Below are positions 11,743-20,627 of a stretch of 64,000 bases of DNA, piece after piece (positions within the stretch are counted from its first letter, which is position 1; each line of letters opens with the position of its first letter). The notes under the pieces are model-generated. The model made no database searches. It was given only the letters and a program-made list of their open reading frames with translations, and was not told where the DNA came from. The translations under genes and the position numbers were made by a program. The DNA comes from Rhodocyclaceae bacterium (GTDB lineage: Bacteria > Pseudomonadota > Gammaproteobacteria > Burkholderiales > Rhodocyclaceae), in contig JAEUNL010000064.1 of assembly GCA_016791115.1 (NCBI GenBank), forward strand, positions 124,001 through 188,000. Reading direction: 5' to 3'.

Positions 11743-13739
11743 TCAGCTGCAGAGTCGCAACGCCCGCTGCGCGGCCGACTCGAACAGGGATCGGGCGTCG
11801 TGGATCGCTGCCCACCCCTGCTCCGCTTGCCATGCCAGCGCCTGCGCGGTGATGGCCCTGGCATGGTCCCAACCGGGATTCGTCAGCAGCATCAGGCCGC
11901 TGCCCGAACCGACCCAGGCAATCTGCCCGGTTGCCGCATCGCCGGCCAGGTCGCCTAACCGAACGAACCCGCCGACCGGCGCGGGATGCGGCGGGGCGAG
12001 CGATCCGTTGCCCGCGAGACGCAGCACCTCCAGTCGAGCGCCTTCGGCATCCTTCAGCACATGGCGCTGCAACGCCGGCGAACGCGGATGATCGGCATCC
12101 GACATCGGTTGTGCGCCCGCGTCGGTCGCCTGCGCCTTCCCGCGAAGAGCGGCCGAATGCATGCCCACGAAGGCGTCCAGCAGCGGGGCGCGCGCATCGG
12201 GTGCGACACAGATCAGGTCGAGACCGGCATTGAGGCGCCCGAGCAAGCGTGGCAGCAAGCCGAGCAGGCGCTGACGGTCCTCCGGCACGGTTTTCGGCTC
12301 GACGCTCCAGACGAGATCCCGCGCCACGTCAAGGTGCTGCTGCCAAGCCTCGCCCTGCTCCCCGTCGCGCTCGCCCACGGCAGTCAGGACGCTCACCCAT
12401 TCGTCGTCGAGGAAATCGCGCAGCACGGCGGGCAGCAGGGAATGATCGATATGCGCGATCGCCTCCTCGGCACTGCACCGCGCCAGTTCGCAGCGCTCGG
12501 CGCGCTCCGCCAGTGGCAGATAGCGTCGCGCCGCCTCGATCCGCTGTCGATCCTGTTCGTCGGACCAGGCGCGAATCTCCGCGCCTGTGCGTTCGAACAC
12601 GCCGACGTCGCGTTCAAACTCGGTCTGGACGACCGTGGCAGCGGACCGGAGCATGACGCAGACGGGGTGATCGCCGGACGTGGCGGGCGGAAGCCCCGCG
12701 GATGCCGTCGCCATAGCATCGAGGAGCCGGCGCGCCGGGTGGGCTGCATCGCCGAGGAAATGGGAATCCATCAGCGCGACCTTGAGCAGCGGGATCTGCA
12801 GCCGCCCAAGGATCACCTTGACCGCATCCGGCAGCTCGGGCGCATTGAATATCTCGTCGAAGACCATCTCGAGGGCATCGAAGGAGGCACTCCCTGCAGC
12901 GTCGAGTTGCGGAGCGACGCTCGCCTGCTTCATCTCGCGCAGCAGATTGCGCCCGGAGCCGGCCGCATTGCCGACACGCTGTGCGGCATCGAGTTCGCCA
13001 AGGGCGCGCTCCAGCAGCATCGCCGCGATCGCCGGATCGACCGCAATACCGCGCACGGTTCCGACCTCGCATGCAGCAACTCTCTGCCGGCTTGCCAGCG
13101 TCCCCTGCAGGGCCGCGAACGCATCACCGCGCGCGTGCCCCCCGCCGCCGCATGGCCGCGGCCAGCGCCATCCGGCGCGCCGCGCGGCAGCGCCCTCGGG
13201 TCGACCCGTCGGCGCAGCAGCAGGTCGTCGAGCGCCCCATAGATTGGCGGCAACTCGGCCAGCAACCCGGTTCGCAGATGCCCGAGCAGATTGCGAAGAT
13301 CGGCAAGCGAGCCGCCGACTTCCGCGCACGCGGCATCGATGCCGGCGCAGATTGTGGCAGCGCCTACCGGATTGGCTTCGGCCTCGTAGCGGTCGGTATC
13401 GAGCAAGGTCATCATGCGCTGCTGCAGGCGCACCAGTTGTGCGCCGCAATGCTCGGCGAGTTCGCCGGACAACTCGGTGAGCGCGATCGCGAACTCGAGC
13501 TGATCGTCATCGACGAGGCGAATCCTGGAGGCGGTCAGGTTGCCCGCCTGTTCGAAGTCGCTCGCACCGCCCTTGACCAGGCTGTCGAAATGATCTGCCG
13601 TGCCCTGCCGAAGCGCCGCAAGCGCGTCGGCCTCCCGCAGACCTGCATTGCGTGCAAGCGCAGCAAGGCGCTCGCAAAGGAGGTCACGGCATTCGCCGAG
13701 GATCGCTGTCGCGGCAGGAATCGCGGTGTTCGTCACCAT
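11743..13739 (-). pseudogene. DUF1631 family protein, split by a one-base frameshift
   Basis: Two overlapping frames together spell one DUF1631-type protein of about 665 residues. The first frame (from ATG 13739) carries the N-terminal part through 'LLLRRRVDPRALPRGAPDG'. The second frame, running to 11743, picks up at 'GDAFAALQGTLASRQ' and continues with 'LGRLQIPLLKVALMDSHF', a core DUF1631 motif, to the end. The crossover falls at a run of six G (coding strand) at 13138-13143; one more G would restore a single frame, and the total length plus one is divisible by three. The family is a cytoplasmic protein of unknown function found mainly in beta- and gammaproteobacteria. The break may be a sequencing error, a real mutation or slippage; the sequence alone cannot say. 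Confidence 0.8.
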
Positions 13740-13864
13740 GTTTTGTCACGGTCGGGCACGGGCGGCGCCAGTTTGCATCATTTTCGCATCGCGCTAGCGA
13801 CGGCGGAAAGGAGAAGAGGGGCTGTTCGCCCCTCCAATTCCCTGCCCGCGGGCCTGACCGACGC

Positions 13865-15661
13865 TCAGAACTGCTGCTCGTCCAGCGCCATCGCACCCGG
13901 CGCGCCGTGGCAAACCGTGTGTGCCAGCCCCCCGGCCTGTGCCAGTACATGGTCGGCATAGAAACGCGCCGTACCGATCTTGGCCGCGAGGAACCGGGCA
14001 TCGCCATCGCCGGCATCGAGGTGGCGCTGCGCCGCAAGTGCGGCCCGCGCCAGTTGCCAGCCGCCCGCAACGGTGCCGAACAGCTTGAGCATCGGCACAG
14101 CCGCAACCGATGCCGCCTTGATGTCCTGCGCGAAGTTGGCGACGACAGCATCGACCGCCTGCGACAGCGCCTGGATGCCGCCGGCCAGCGACGACCGTAT
14201 CGCCGCGAAATCCGCGCCCTTCTGTTCGCCGAGCTGGCGCTCGGCCTGCTGCATCAGGCCGATCACCGCCTTGATGGTCGCGCCGCCGTCGCGCGCGATC
14301 TTGCGGCCGATCAGGTCGTTGCCCTGGATGCCGGTCGTGCCCTCGTAGATCGTGGTGATGCGGGCGTCGCGCAGGTATTGGGCCGCGCCGGTTTCCTCGA
14401 TGTAGCCCATGCCGCCATGGATCTGCACGCCCAGATAGGTGACTTCCTGCGCCGTCTCGGTACTCCAGCCCTTGACGATCGGGATCATCAGTTCGACGAA
14501 TGCCTGGTTGCGCTTGCGGGTCGCTTCGCCCGGATGGCGATGTGCGGCATCGTTGGCCGCCGCAGTGACGTAGGCGACGGCACGCATCGCCTCGGTCTGC
14601 GATTTCATCACCATCAGCATCCTTCGCACGTCGGGATGGCGGATGATTGCGACCTTGTCGCCGCTCCTGCTGCCAGTCTCCGGCCCCTGGATGCGTTCCT
14701 TCGCGTAGGCCAGCGCTTGCTGGTAGGCGCGCTCGGAAATCGCCACGCCTTCGAGGCCGACCGCATAGCGCGCCGCGTTCATCATGATGAACATGTAAGA
14801 CAGGCCGAGATTCTCCTGGCCGCACAGGTAGCCGACCGCGCCGCCGGCGTCGCCGTAGGCCATGACGCAGGTCGGGCTGGCGTGGATGCCGAGCTTGTGC
14901 TCCACCGATACGCAGCGTGCGTCGTTGCGCGCGCCCAGGCTGCCGTCGGCATTGACGAGAAACTTGGGCACGATGAACAGCGACAGACCCTTGACGCCCT
15001 CGGGCGCGTTCGGCGTTCGCGCGAGCACCAGGTGCACGATGTTCCCCGCCATGTCGTGCTCGCCGTAGGTGATGAAGATCTTTTGCCCGAAGACGCGGTA
15101 GCTGCCGTCGGCCTGCGGCTCGGCGCGCGTGCGCACCGAGGCCAGGTCGGTACCCGCCTGCGGTTCGGTCAGGTTCATCGTGCCGGTCCACTCGCCGCTC
15201 ACCATGCGCGGCAGGAAGGTCGCCTTGAGCGCATCGGAACCGCACAGGGTCAATGCCTCGATCGCGCCAGTGGTCAGTAGCGGACACAGCGAGAAGGCCA
15301 TGTTCGAGGCCTTCCACATCTCCTGCACCGCGGCGACCAGCAGCTTGGGCATGCCCTGTCCGCCGTAGTCGGTGTCGCAGCCGATGCCGTTCCAGCCGTT
15401 GGCCGCAAACTGGCGATAGGCTTCGGCAAAACCCGCCGGCATGGTCACGTTCGAATCGTGCCAGCACACGCCTTCCTTGTCGCCGCTCTTGTTCAGCGGA
15501 GAAAGTACTTCGCCGGCAAACCTGGCGGCTTCGTCGAGGATCGCCTCGACCGTATCCGCGGTGGCGTCCTCGCAGCCCGGCAGGCGCGAGATCTCGTCGA
15601 GCCCGGCCAGTTCGCGCATCACGAACATCATCTCGCGTACGGGGGCAGCATATTCACTCAT
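13865..15661 (-). CDS. Acyl-CoA dehydrogenase (long form with C-terminal extension)
   Basis: A 598-residue flavoprotein dehydrogenase, longer than the 380-residue classical type and matching the roughly 600-residue branch with an added C-terminal domain. Visible parts are the N-terminal helical domain, the FAD-binding 'MNLTEPQAGTDLASVRT' region, the 'KIFITYGEHD' strand, a 'EHKLGIHASPT' segment, and the helical C-terminal domain with 'VQIHGGMGYIEETGAAQYLRD' in part and 'TTIYEGTTGIQGNDL', which bind FAD at the dimer face. It introduces a 2,3-double bond into acyl-CoA and passes electrons to ETF, encoded just upstream. A GGAGA site precedes the ATG. Confidence 0.95.
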   Translation of the reverse strand: MSEYAAPVREMMFVMRELAGLDEISRLPGCEDATADTVEAILDEAARFAGEVLSPLNKSGDKEGVCWHDSNVTMPAGFAEAYRQFAANGWNGIGCDTDYGGQGMPKLLVAAVQEMWKASNMAFSLCPLLTTGAIEALTLCGSDALKATFLPRMVSGEWTGTMNLTEPQAGTDLASVRTRAEPQADGSYRVFGQKIFITYGEHDMAGNIVHLVLARTPNAPEGVKGLSLFIVPKFLVNADGSLGARNDARCVSVEHKLGIHASPTCVMAYGDAGGAVGYLCGQENLGLSYMFIMMNAARYAVGLEGVAISERAYQQALAYAKERIQGPETGSRSGDKVAIIRHPDVRRMLMVMKSQTEAMRAVAYVTAAANDAAHRHPGEATRKRNQAFVELMIPIVKGWSTETAQEVTYLGVQIHGGMGYIEETGAAQYLRDARITTIYEGTTGIQGNDLIGRKIARDGGATIKAVIGLMQQAERQLGEQKGADFAAIRSSLAGGIQALSQAVDAVVANFAQDIKAASVAAVPMLKLFGTVAGGWQLARAALAAQRHLDAGDGDARFLAAKIGTARFYADHVLAQAGGLAHTVCHGAPGAMALDEQQF

Positions 15662-15697
15662 GGTTGTCTCCGGTTCAGGCGGCGCATCCGGGCCGCA

Positions 15698-16363
15698 TCA
15701 CTTGTTCATCAGGTAGGTGCGATCGTCGAAGGTGGAAACCCATTCGGGCTTGTAAACCACCATGAGCGTCATTGCCATGCCGGAAAGCCAGCCTTCGGAA
15801 AAGCCGAGTAGCAGCATGTAGGGCAGGTACTGCGTGAAGAGGTAGTCCCAGGTATACACGCCGGCGAGGAACATCACGACGCTCGCCGTGAGGCCAGTCA
15901 CCATGATCATCATCGCGGCACCAATGAATGCATTGACGAACAGGTAGACGAACAGGTGGGGCGGCAGGAATCGTTCCGAAAAACGCAGGATGCCGTGGCT
16001 CACCAGCACCGGCACCGCGATCATGACCATCGCATTGAGCGGAAAGGCGCTCCAGCCCGCCGCACCGTTCAGCGTGGCCGCCGCGAGCACGACGCTCAGG
16101 CCGGCGATCGCCAGGTACGGCCCGAAGGAGAGCGTCATCACCGTTGCGCCGACCAGATGCAGGCTCAGCCCGGGCTTGACGCCCGCCTTCATGCTCCACA
16201 GCAGCATCAGGGTGACGATCATCGCCGCCCAGACGTGAAGCTGCTCCGGCCTGCCGAGACGCTTCCAGGGTGCGCGCCACACTGCCCAGCCCAGGCAGGC
16301 CAGCCAGGGCAGCAGCGCCACCGCATACCACTGGCCGGGAAACAGCTCTGCCGGGAAGTTCAT
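15698..16363 (-). CDS. CbiM-family ECF transporter permease, orphan
   Basis: A 221-residue polytopic membrane protein of the CbiM/NikM family with about six to seven hydrophobic helices. The family core is seen in 'GLSLHLVGATVMTLSFGPYLAIAG' in part and 'AFPLNAMVMIAVPVLVSHG' in part. In Co/Ni importers the mature protein begins Met-His-Ile and the second residue binds metal; here the start is 'MNFPAELFPG', so that ligand is missing. No CbiN, CbiQ or CbiO partner lies nearby. It sits between etfA and the acyl-CoA dehydrogenase on the same strand with gaps of 30 and 36 bases, so it is probably co-transcribed with them. Substrate and partners are unknown. Confidence 0.82.
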   Translation of the reverse strand: MNFPAELFPGQWYAVALLPWLACLGWAVWRAPWKRLGRPEQLHVWAAMIVTLMLLWSMKAGVKPGLSLHLVGATVMTLSFGPYLAIAGLSVVLAAATLNGAAGWSAFPLNAMVMIAVPVLVSHGILRFSERFLPPHLFVYLFVNAFIGAAMMIMVTGLTASVVMFLAGVYTWDYLFTQYLPYMLLLGFSEGWLSGMAMTLMVVYKPEWVSTFDDRTYLMNK

Positions 16364-16393
16364 CGCCCCCTGCCCCGTAGCGGTTCGTCCGCC

Positions 16394-17326
16394 TCAACCG
16401 AGTTCCGCGACCAGTTTCGGCACCAGCTCGAACAGGTCGCCGACCAGCCCGTAATCCGCCACCTGGAAGATCGGCGCATCCGGATCCTTGTTGATCGCAA
16501 CGATCACCTTGCTGTCTTTCATGCCCGCAAGGTGCTGGATCGCGCCTGATATTCCGACGGCAACATAGAGCTGCGGCGCAACCACCTTGCCGGTCTGGCC
16601 GACCTGGTAGTCGTTGGGCGCGAACCCGGCATCCACCGCCGCACGCGACGCACCCATTGCCGCGCCTAGCTTGTCCGCCAGCGGCTCGAGCACCTTGTGG
16701 TAGTTCTCGCCGCTGCCCAGGCCGCGACCGCCGGACACGATGGTCTTCGCCGCTGCGAGCTCGGGACGCGCCGACTTGGTCAGCTCGCGGCCGACCAGGC
16801 GCGTGGCCGAGCAGGCAGCCGGCGCCGTGATCGCCAGCACCGACGCGCCACCGGTCGCCGGCGCCGGATCGAACGCGGTGGTCCGCACCGTAACGACCTT
16901 GACCGGGTCGGCGGATTTCACCGTCGCCAGCGCATTGCCGGCATAGATCGGCCGCACGAAGGTGTCGGGCGACTCGACGGCGACGATGTCGGAAATCTGC
17001 GCCACGTCGAGCAACGCGGCGACGCGCGGCAGGAAGTTCTTGCCGAAGGACGTGGCTGGCGCAAGGATGTGGCCGTAGCCCTCGGCCATGGAAACCACCA
17101 GCGCCGCGATTTCCTCGGCGGCCTGGGACTCGAGGTGCGGCTCGTCGGCCATCATCACGCCGGCCACGCCGGCAAGGCTTGCCGCAGCCTGCGCCGCCGC
17201 GGCACAGTTGCGCCCGGCGACCAGCACGTGGATGTCGCCGCCGATGCGTCCGGCAGCGGTGATCGTGTTCAGGGTGGACGCCTTGAGGCTGGCGTTGTCG
17301 TGTTCTGCGATGACGAGAATGGGCAT
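16394..17326 (-). CDS. etfA: Electron transfer flavoprotein alpha subunit
   Basis: A 310-residue EtfA. The N-terminal domain starts '[10 protein letters not shown]' and the C-terminal FAD-binding domain carries '[14 protein letters not shown]', '[11 protein letters not shown]', '[22 protein letters not shown]' in part (the canonical signature) and '[16 protein letters not shown]'. With EtfB it takes electrons from acyl-CoA dehydrogenases and hands them to ETF:quinone oxidoreductase. A GGAG site lies upstream of the ATG; etfB ends 46 bases upstream. Confidence 0.97.
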   Translation of the reverse strand: MPILVIAEHDNASLKASTLNTITAAGRIGGDIHVLVAGRNCAAAAQAAASLAGVAGVMMADEPHLESQAAEEIAALVVSMAEGYGHILAPATSFGKNFLPRVAALLDVAQISDIVAVESPDTFVRPIYAGNALATVKSADPVKVVTVRTTAFDPAPATGGASVLAITAPAACSATRLVGRELTKSARPELAAAKTIVSGGRGLGSGENYHKVLEPLADKLGAAMGASRAAVDAGFAPNDYQVGQTGKVVAPQLYVAVGISGAIQHLAGMKDSKVIVAINKDPDAPIFQVADYGLVGDLFELVPKLVAELG

Positions 17327-17372
17327 CGTCTGGACTCCGGATCAGTTGTGGGGCGGGGCTGGCCGCATCCGG

Positions 17373-18125
17373 CTAGCCAAGCACCTTGGCTTCGTTCTTC
17401 AGCTTGGCGACGAGTTGCTGCACGTCAGCCACACGCTCGCCGGCCTGACGCTTGGGCGGCTCGACGACCTTGAGCGTGCTCAGGCGCGGCGCGACATCGA
17501 CGCCGAGGTCGGCCGGCTTCACGGTATCCAGCTGCTTCTTTTTCGCCTTCATGATGTTGGGCAGCGTCGCATAGCGCGGCTCGTTGAGCCGCAGGTCGGT
17601 CGTCACCACGGCGGGCAGCAGCGTCTCGAGCGTTTCGAGTCCACCGTCGATCTCGCGCGTGACGGTCAGCTTGTTGTCGCCCACGACCACCTTGGAGGCG
17701 AACGTCACCTGCCCCCACCCGAGCAGCGCGGCGAGCATCTGGCCGGTCTGGTTGGCATCGTCGTCAATCGCCTGCTTGCCGCAGATCACCAACTGCGGCG
17801 ATTCCCTGCCGACCAGCGCCTTGAGCAGCTTGGCCACCGCCAGCGGCTGCAGTTCGACGTCGCTTTCGACCAGGATGGCCCGGTCGGCCCCAAGTGCCAG
17901 CGCGGTGCGCAGCGTCTCCTGACATGCGGTGACACCACACGACACCGCGACGATCTCGGTGACGACACCGGCTTCCTTGAGGCGGATGGCCTCTTCAACC
18001 GCGATCTCGTCGAACGGGTTCATCGACATCTTGACGTTGGCCAGGTCGACGCCCGAGCCATCTGCCTTGACGCGCGCCTTGACGTTGTAATCGATAACCC
18101 GCTTGACCGGGACGAGCACTTTCAC
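17373..18125 (-). CDS. etfB: Electron transfer flavoprotein beta subunit
   Basis: A 250-residue EtfB starting '[19 protein letters not shown]' in part, with '[17 protein letters not shown]', the AMP-binding region '[14 protein letters not shown]' and the '[15 protein letters not shown]' recognition-loop segment that docks on dehydrogenases. The start is GTG at 18125, fixed by a perfect AGGAGG ribosome site (CCTCCT at 18135-18140 on the plus strand); an upstream opening to 18200 reads through this site and is rejected. First gene of the etfB-etfA-permease-dehydrogenase run; a paired palindrome lies just upstream. Confidence 0.97.
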   Translation of the reverse strand: MKVLVPVKRVIDYNVKARVKADGSGVDLANVKMSMNPFDEIAVEEAIRLKEAGVVTEIVAVSCGVTACQETLRTALALGADRAILVESDVELQPLAVAKLLKALVGRESPQLVICGKQAIDDDANQTGQMLAALLGWGQVTFASKVVVGDNKLTVTREIDGGLETLETLLPAVVTTDLRLNEPRYATLPNIMKAKKKQLDTVKPADLGVDVAPRLSTLKVVEPPKRQAGERVADVQQLVAKLKNEAKVLG

Positions 18126-18191
18126 GATCCGTTTCCTCCTGCCAGGTGCTGCGCTGATTTGACATGCGGCGGGTTTCGCCGCCAGAATCTC

Positions 18192-18228
18192 CATACGCAA
18201 CCGTATGCGCCCCGTACGCTACCGTATG
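18192..18228. promoter_or_regulatory. Paired palindromic operator between etfB and tetR
   Basis: Two inverted repeats of the same design lie side by side: CATACG-caac-CGTATG at 18192-18207 (perfect) and CGTACG-ctac-CGTATG at 18213-18228 (one mismatch). Their centres are 21 bases apart, two helical turns, so two dimers could bind the same face. The site is in the 161-base divergent space between the etfB GTG and the TetR-family ATG, which is where a TetR repressor of its own gene and of etfBA would be expected to bind. Confidence 0.7.
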
Positions 18229-18286
18229 GCCCGGCGGCTGTCAAGCATGCGGTTGATGCGTTTGCAGCTTTCATCATAGGACAAGC

Positions 18287-18859
18287 ATGCCACCCCCATC
18301 CGCCGCGCCGCGCAATGCACTCGACCGCCAGGCCTGGATCGATGCCGCCACCACCACGCTGGCCGAGTACGGTGTCGCGGGCGTACGCGTCGAAGCGCTG
18401 GCCAAGACACTCGGCGTCACCAAGGGCAGTTTCTACTGGCACTTCCGCGATCGCCAGGCGCTGCTGGAAGCGGTGCTCGACAACTGGAAGCAGGGGCGCA
18501 TCGGCGACATCGTCAAGCAGACGCGCTGCGAGCCCGGCCACGAGCGCGAGCAGCTTGATCATGTGATGGCCGTCTACAGCGCCAGCCGCAATCGCAAGGG
18601 CATCCGCATCGAACTGGCGATCCGCGACTGGGCGCGGCGCGACCCGACCGCGGCCACGGTGGTAGAAGAGGTCGACGCCACACGCTACGACTGCGCGCGC
18701 ACCCTGTTCGTCGCCCGCGGCATGTCGGCGCATGAAGCCGCCACGCGTAGCGTCCTGCTTTATGCCTACGTGTTTGGCCAAAGTCTGATGGATTGCGATC
18801 GCATCGAGGCCGACATGCCGCGCGTGCGCAGCGAGATCTTCGCGCTGATCAACGGTTGA
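18287..18859 (+). CDS. TetR-family transcriptional regulator
   Basis: A 190-residue regulator. The N-terminal DNA-binding helix-turn-helix covers about residues 17-62, with 'VRVEALAKTLGVTKGSFYWHFRDR' in part, the standard TetR recognition pattern. The C-terminal domain is helical and should bind a small ligand. TetR regulators beside etf and acyl-CoA genes often sense acyl-CoA species (FadP, PsrA, LiuQ types), but the ligand cannot be read from sequence. The AGGA site sits five bases before the ATG. It faces etfB divergently across a double palindrome and probably regulates both directions. Confidence 0.93.
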   Translation: MPPPSAAPRNALDRQAWIDAATTTLAEYGVAGVRVEALAKTLGVTKGSFYWHFRDRQALLEAVLDNWKQGRIGDIVKQTRCEPGHEREQLDHVMAVYSASRNRKGIRIELAIRDWARRDPTAATVVEEVDATRYDCARTLFVARGMSAHEAATRSVLLYAYVFGQSLMDCDRIEADMPRVRSEIFALING

Positions 18860-19036
18860 ATACCCCCGCAGCGCGCCAAGCCCGCCCGCACCACATCGCC
18901 ACGCGCCGCATGGCTGCTCGATCGCAGGCTTGCCATGCCGCCGATCGCCGTCCGGCGCGGCTTCCTTGGCACCCCGCCTCCGCAGCGCCATTCCATGCGT
19001 GTTTCAGGGCTGCCAATACGCGGCTGGCCCGCCACT

Positions 19037-19840
19037 TCAGCCGTCCAGCGCAAGACGCGGCATGACGGCGAGCGCATTGGCGGTAGTGCGCAACGCAAGC
19101 TCGTCCAGCGCCATACCGCGCAGCTCCGCCAGCACCGTCGCGATGCGCGGCAGGTTGGCCGGGTCATTGCGGGTGCGCGGCGCGAATTCGGGTGGGATGT
19201 CCGGGCCGTCGGTTTCCAGCACGATCGCTTCCATCGGCAGATTCGCGGCATGCTCGCGTATGCGCCGCGCGCGCGGATAGGTCAGTGCGCCGCCGAAACC
19301 GAGCCGGAAGCCGAGCCGGATGAAAGCGTCGGCCTGTTGCCGGCTACCGTTGAAGGCATGGGCTATGCCGCCCGGCACGGCGATGCGGCGCAGGTGCTTG
19401 AGCACCTCATCCTGGGCACGACGGATGTGCAGCAAAACAGGCAAATCGTATTTCCGCGCAAGCCTGAGCTGCTCGACGAAAAACCACGCCTGGCGCGTCG
19501 CATCGTGCCCATCGACGAAGAAATCCAGCCCGATCTCGCCGACCGCGACCGCACCGCCCCTGGCAAGCATGGCGTCGAGCACGACAATGTCTTCCTCGGC
19601 GGCGCGATCGACGTACATCGGGTGGATGCCGAGTGCGTGACGACAGCCCGGGTAGCGCCTGTCGTACTGCTCGACCACGGTGAAATTCGCGCGCTCGACC
19701 GCGGGCACGACGATGCGCGTGACGCCAGCGGCATGGGCGGCGGCGGCCACCGCGTCGCGGTCGGGCGCGTACTCCGCGGCATTGAGGTGGCAATGCGTAT
19801 CGACGAATGCGGGCGTGATGGTGGCCACGCCGATCCTCAC
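19037..19840 (-). CDS. TatD-family metal-dependent hydrolase
   Basis: A 267-residue TIM-barrel hydrolase of the TatD/YcfH family. Metal ligands are visible as 'FVDTHCHL' at the start, 'GEIGLDFFV', 'LHIRRAQDE', 'IAHAFNGS' and 'LETDGPDIPPEF'. TatD proteins have 3'-5' exonuclease or deoxyribonuclease activity. The GTG at 19840 overlaps the enoyl-CoA hydratase stop as GTGA, favouring that start; a second GTG lies four codons in. It is the last gene of the acyl-CoA synthetase-hydratase-tatD run, a grouping that is probably transcriptional convenience rather than a shared pathway. Confidence 0.92.
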   Translation of the reverse strand: MRIGVATITPAFVDTHCHLNAAEYAPDRDAVAAAAHAAGVTRIVVPAVERANFTVVEQYDRRYPGCRHALGIHPMYVDRAAEEDIVVLDAMLARGGAVAVGEIGLDFFVDGHDATRQAWFFVEQLRLARKYDLPVLLHIRRAQDEVLKHLRRIAVPGGIAHAFNGSRQQADAFIRLGFRLGFGGALTYPRARRIREHAANLPMEAIVLETDGPDIPPEFAPRTRNDPANLPRIATVLAELRGMALDELALRTTANALAVMPRLALDG

Positions 19841-20619
19841 GCGGCCGACTTGCGGCTGATGAATCCGTCGATGCCTGCACAGGCATCGACCTCGAGCATG
19901 TTGCACGCCATGGTCTGCGAGGCGTGCTGGTAGGCGGCTTCGACGCCCATTTCGAGCTGTCGGTAGAACAGCCGCTTGCCGGCAGCAATCGCCGCGGGCG
20001 ACTTGACGGCAATCACGCCCGCGAGACGCGTTACCTCGGCATCGAGGTCCGCCGCCGGCACGACGCGATTGACCAAGCCGCGCTGGAGTGCGGTTTGCGC
20101 GTCGATCGTGTCGCCGGTGACGAGCATCTCGAACGCCTGCTTGCGCGAGACGTTGCGCGACAGGGCGACCGAAGGCGTCGCGCAGAACAGCCCGAGGTTG
20201 ATGCCGGAGACAGCAAAGCGGGCATCGTCCGCCGCCACCGCCAGATCGCACGCGGCGACGAGTTGGCAGCCTGCAGCCGTCGCGATGCCATGCACGCGCG
20301 CGATGACCGGCTGAGGGAGGCGCGAGAGCGCGATCATGAACCGGCTGCATTGCCGAAACAGCGCCTGCTGGAATTCATGCGACGGATTGGCGCGCATTTC
20401 CTTCAGGTCGTGGCCGGCACAGAAAGCCTTGCCGGCGCCGGCTAGCACGACGACGCGCACCGAAGCGTCGGCTGCGATCGCATCCACGGCGCACTGCAGC
20501 GCATCGAGCATCGCCTGCGACAGCGCGTTGAACTGGCGCGGACGGTTCAGCGTGAGTGTCGCCACGCCATCTCGGTCGTCGCGCAGCAGGATCGTGTTCC
20601 GCTCGATGCCCTCGCCCAT
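19837..20619 (-). CDS. Enoyl-CoA hydratase/isomerase family protein
   Basis: A 260-residue crotonase-fold enzyme. The substrate-binding 'AFCAGHDLKEMRA' and oxyanion-hole 'GIATAAGCQLVAACDLAVAA' in part are intact. At the usual catalytic glutamates the sequence reads 'FAVSGINLGLFCATPSV', where a Glu is not obvious, so classical hydration of trans-enoyl-CoA is not certain and another crotonase reaction is possible; this 'NLGLFC' form is typical of the EchA-type hydratase family often named enoyl-CoA hydratase domain 3. The ATG is eight bases after the acyl-CoA synthetase stop. Confidence 0.9.
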   Translation of the reverse strand: MGEGIERNTILLRDDRDGVATLTLNRPRQFNALSQAMLDALQCAVDAIAADASVRVVVLAGAGKAFCAGHDLKEMRANPSHEFQQALFRQCSRFMIALSRLPQPVIARVHGIATAAGCQLVAACDLAVAADDARFAVSGINLGLFCATPSVALSRNVSRKQAFEMLVTGDTIDAQTALQRGLVNRVVPAADLDAEVTRLAGVIAVKSPAAIAAGKRLFYRQLEMGVEAAYQHASQTMACNMLEVDACAGIDGFISRKSAA

Positions 20620-20627
20620 CGCCGCCC

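Noticed and set aside
13652-15280. A 542-codon plus-strand frame opposite the acyl-CoA dehydrogenase
   Set aside because: Antisense shadow of a strongly conserved gene; no recognisable protein.
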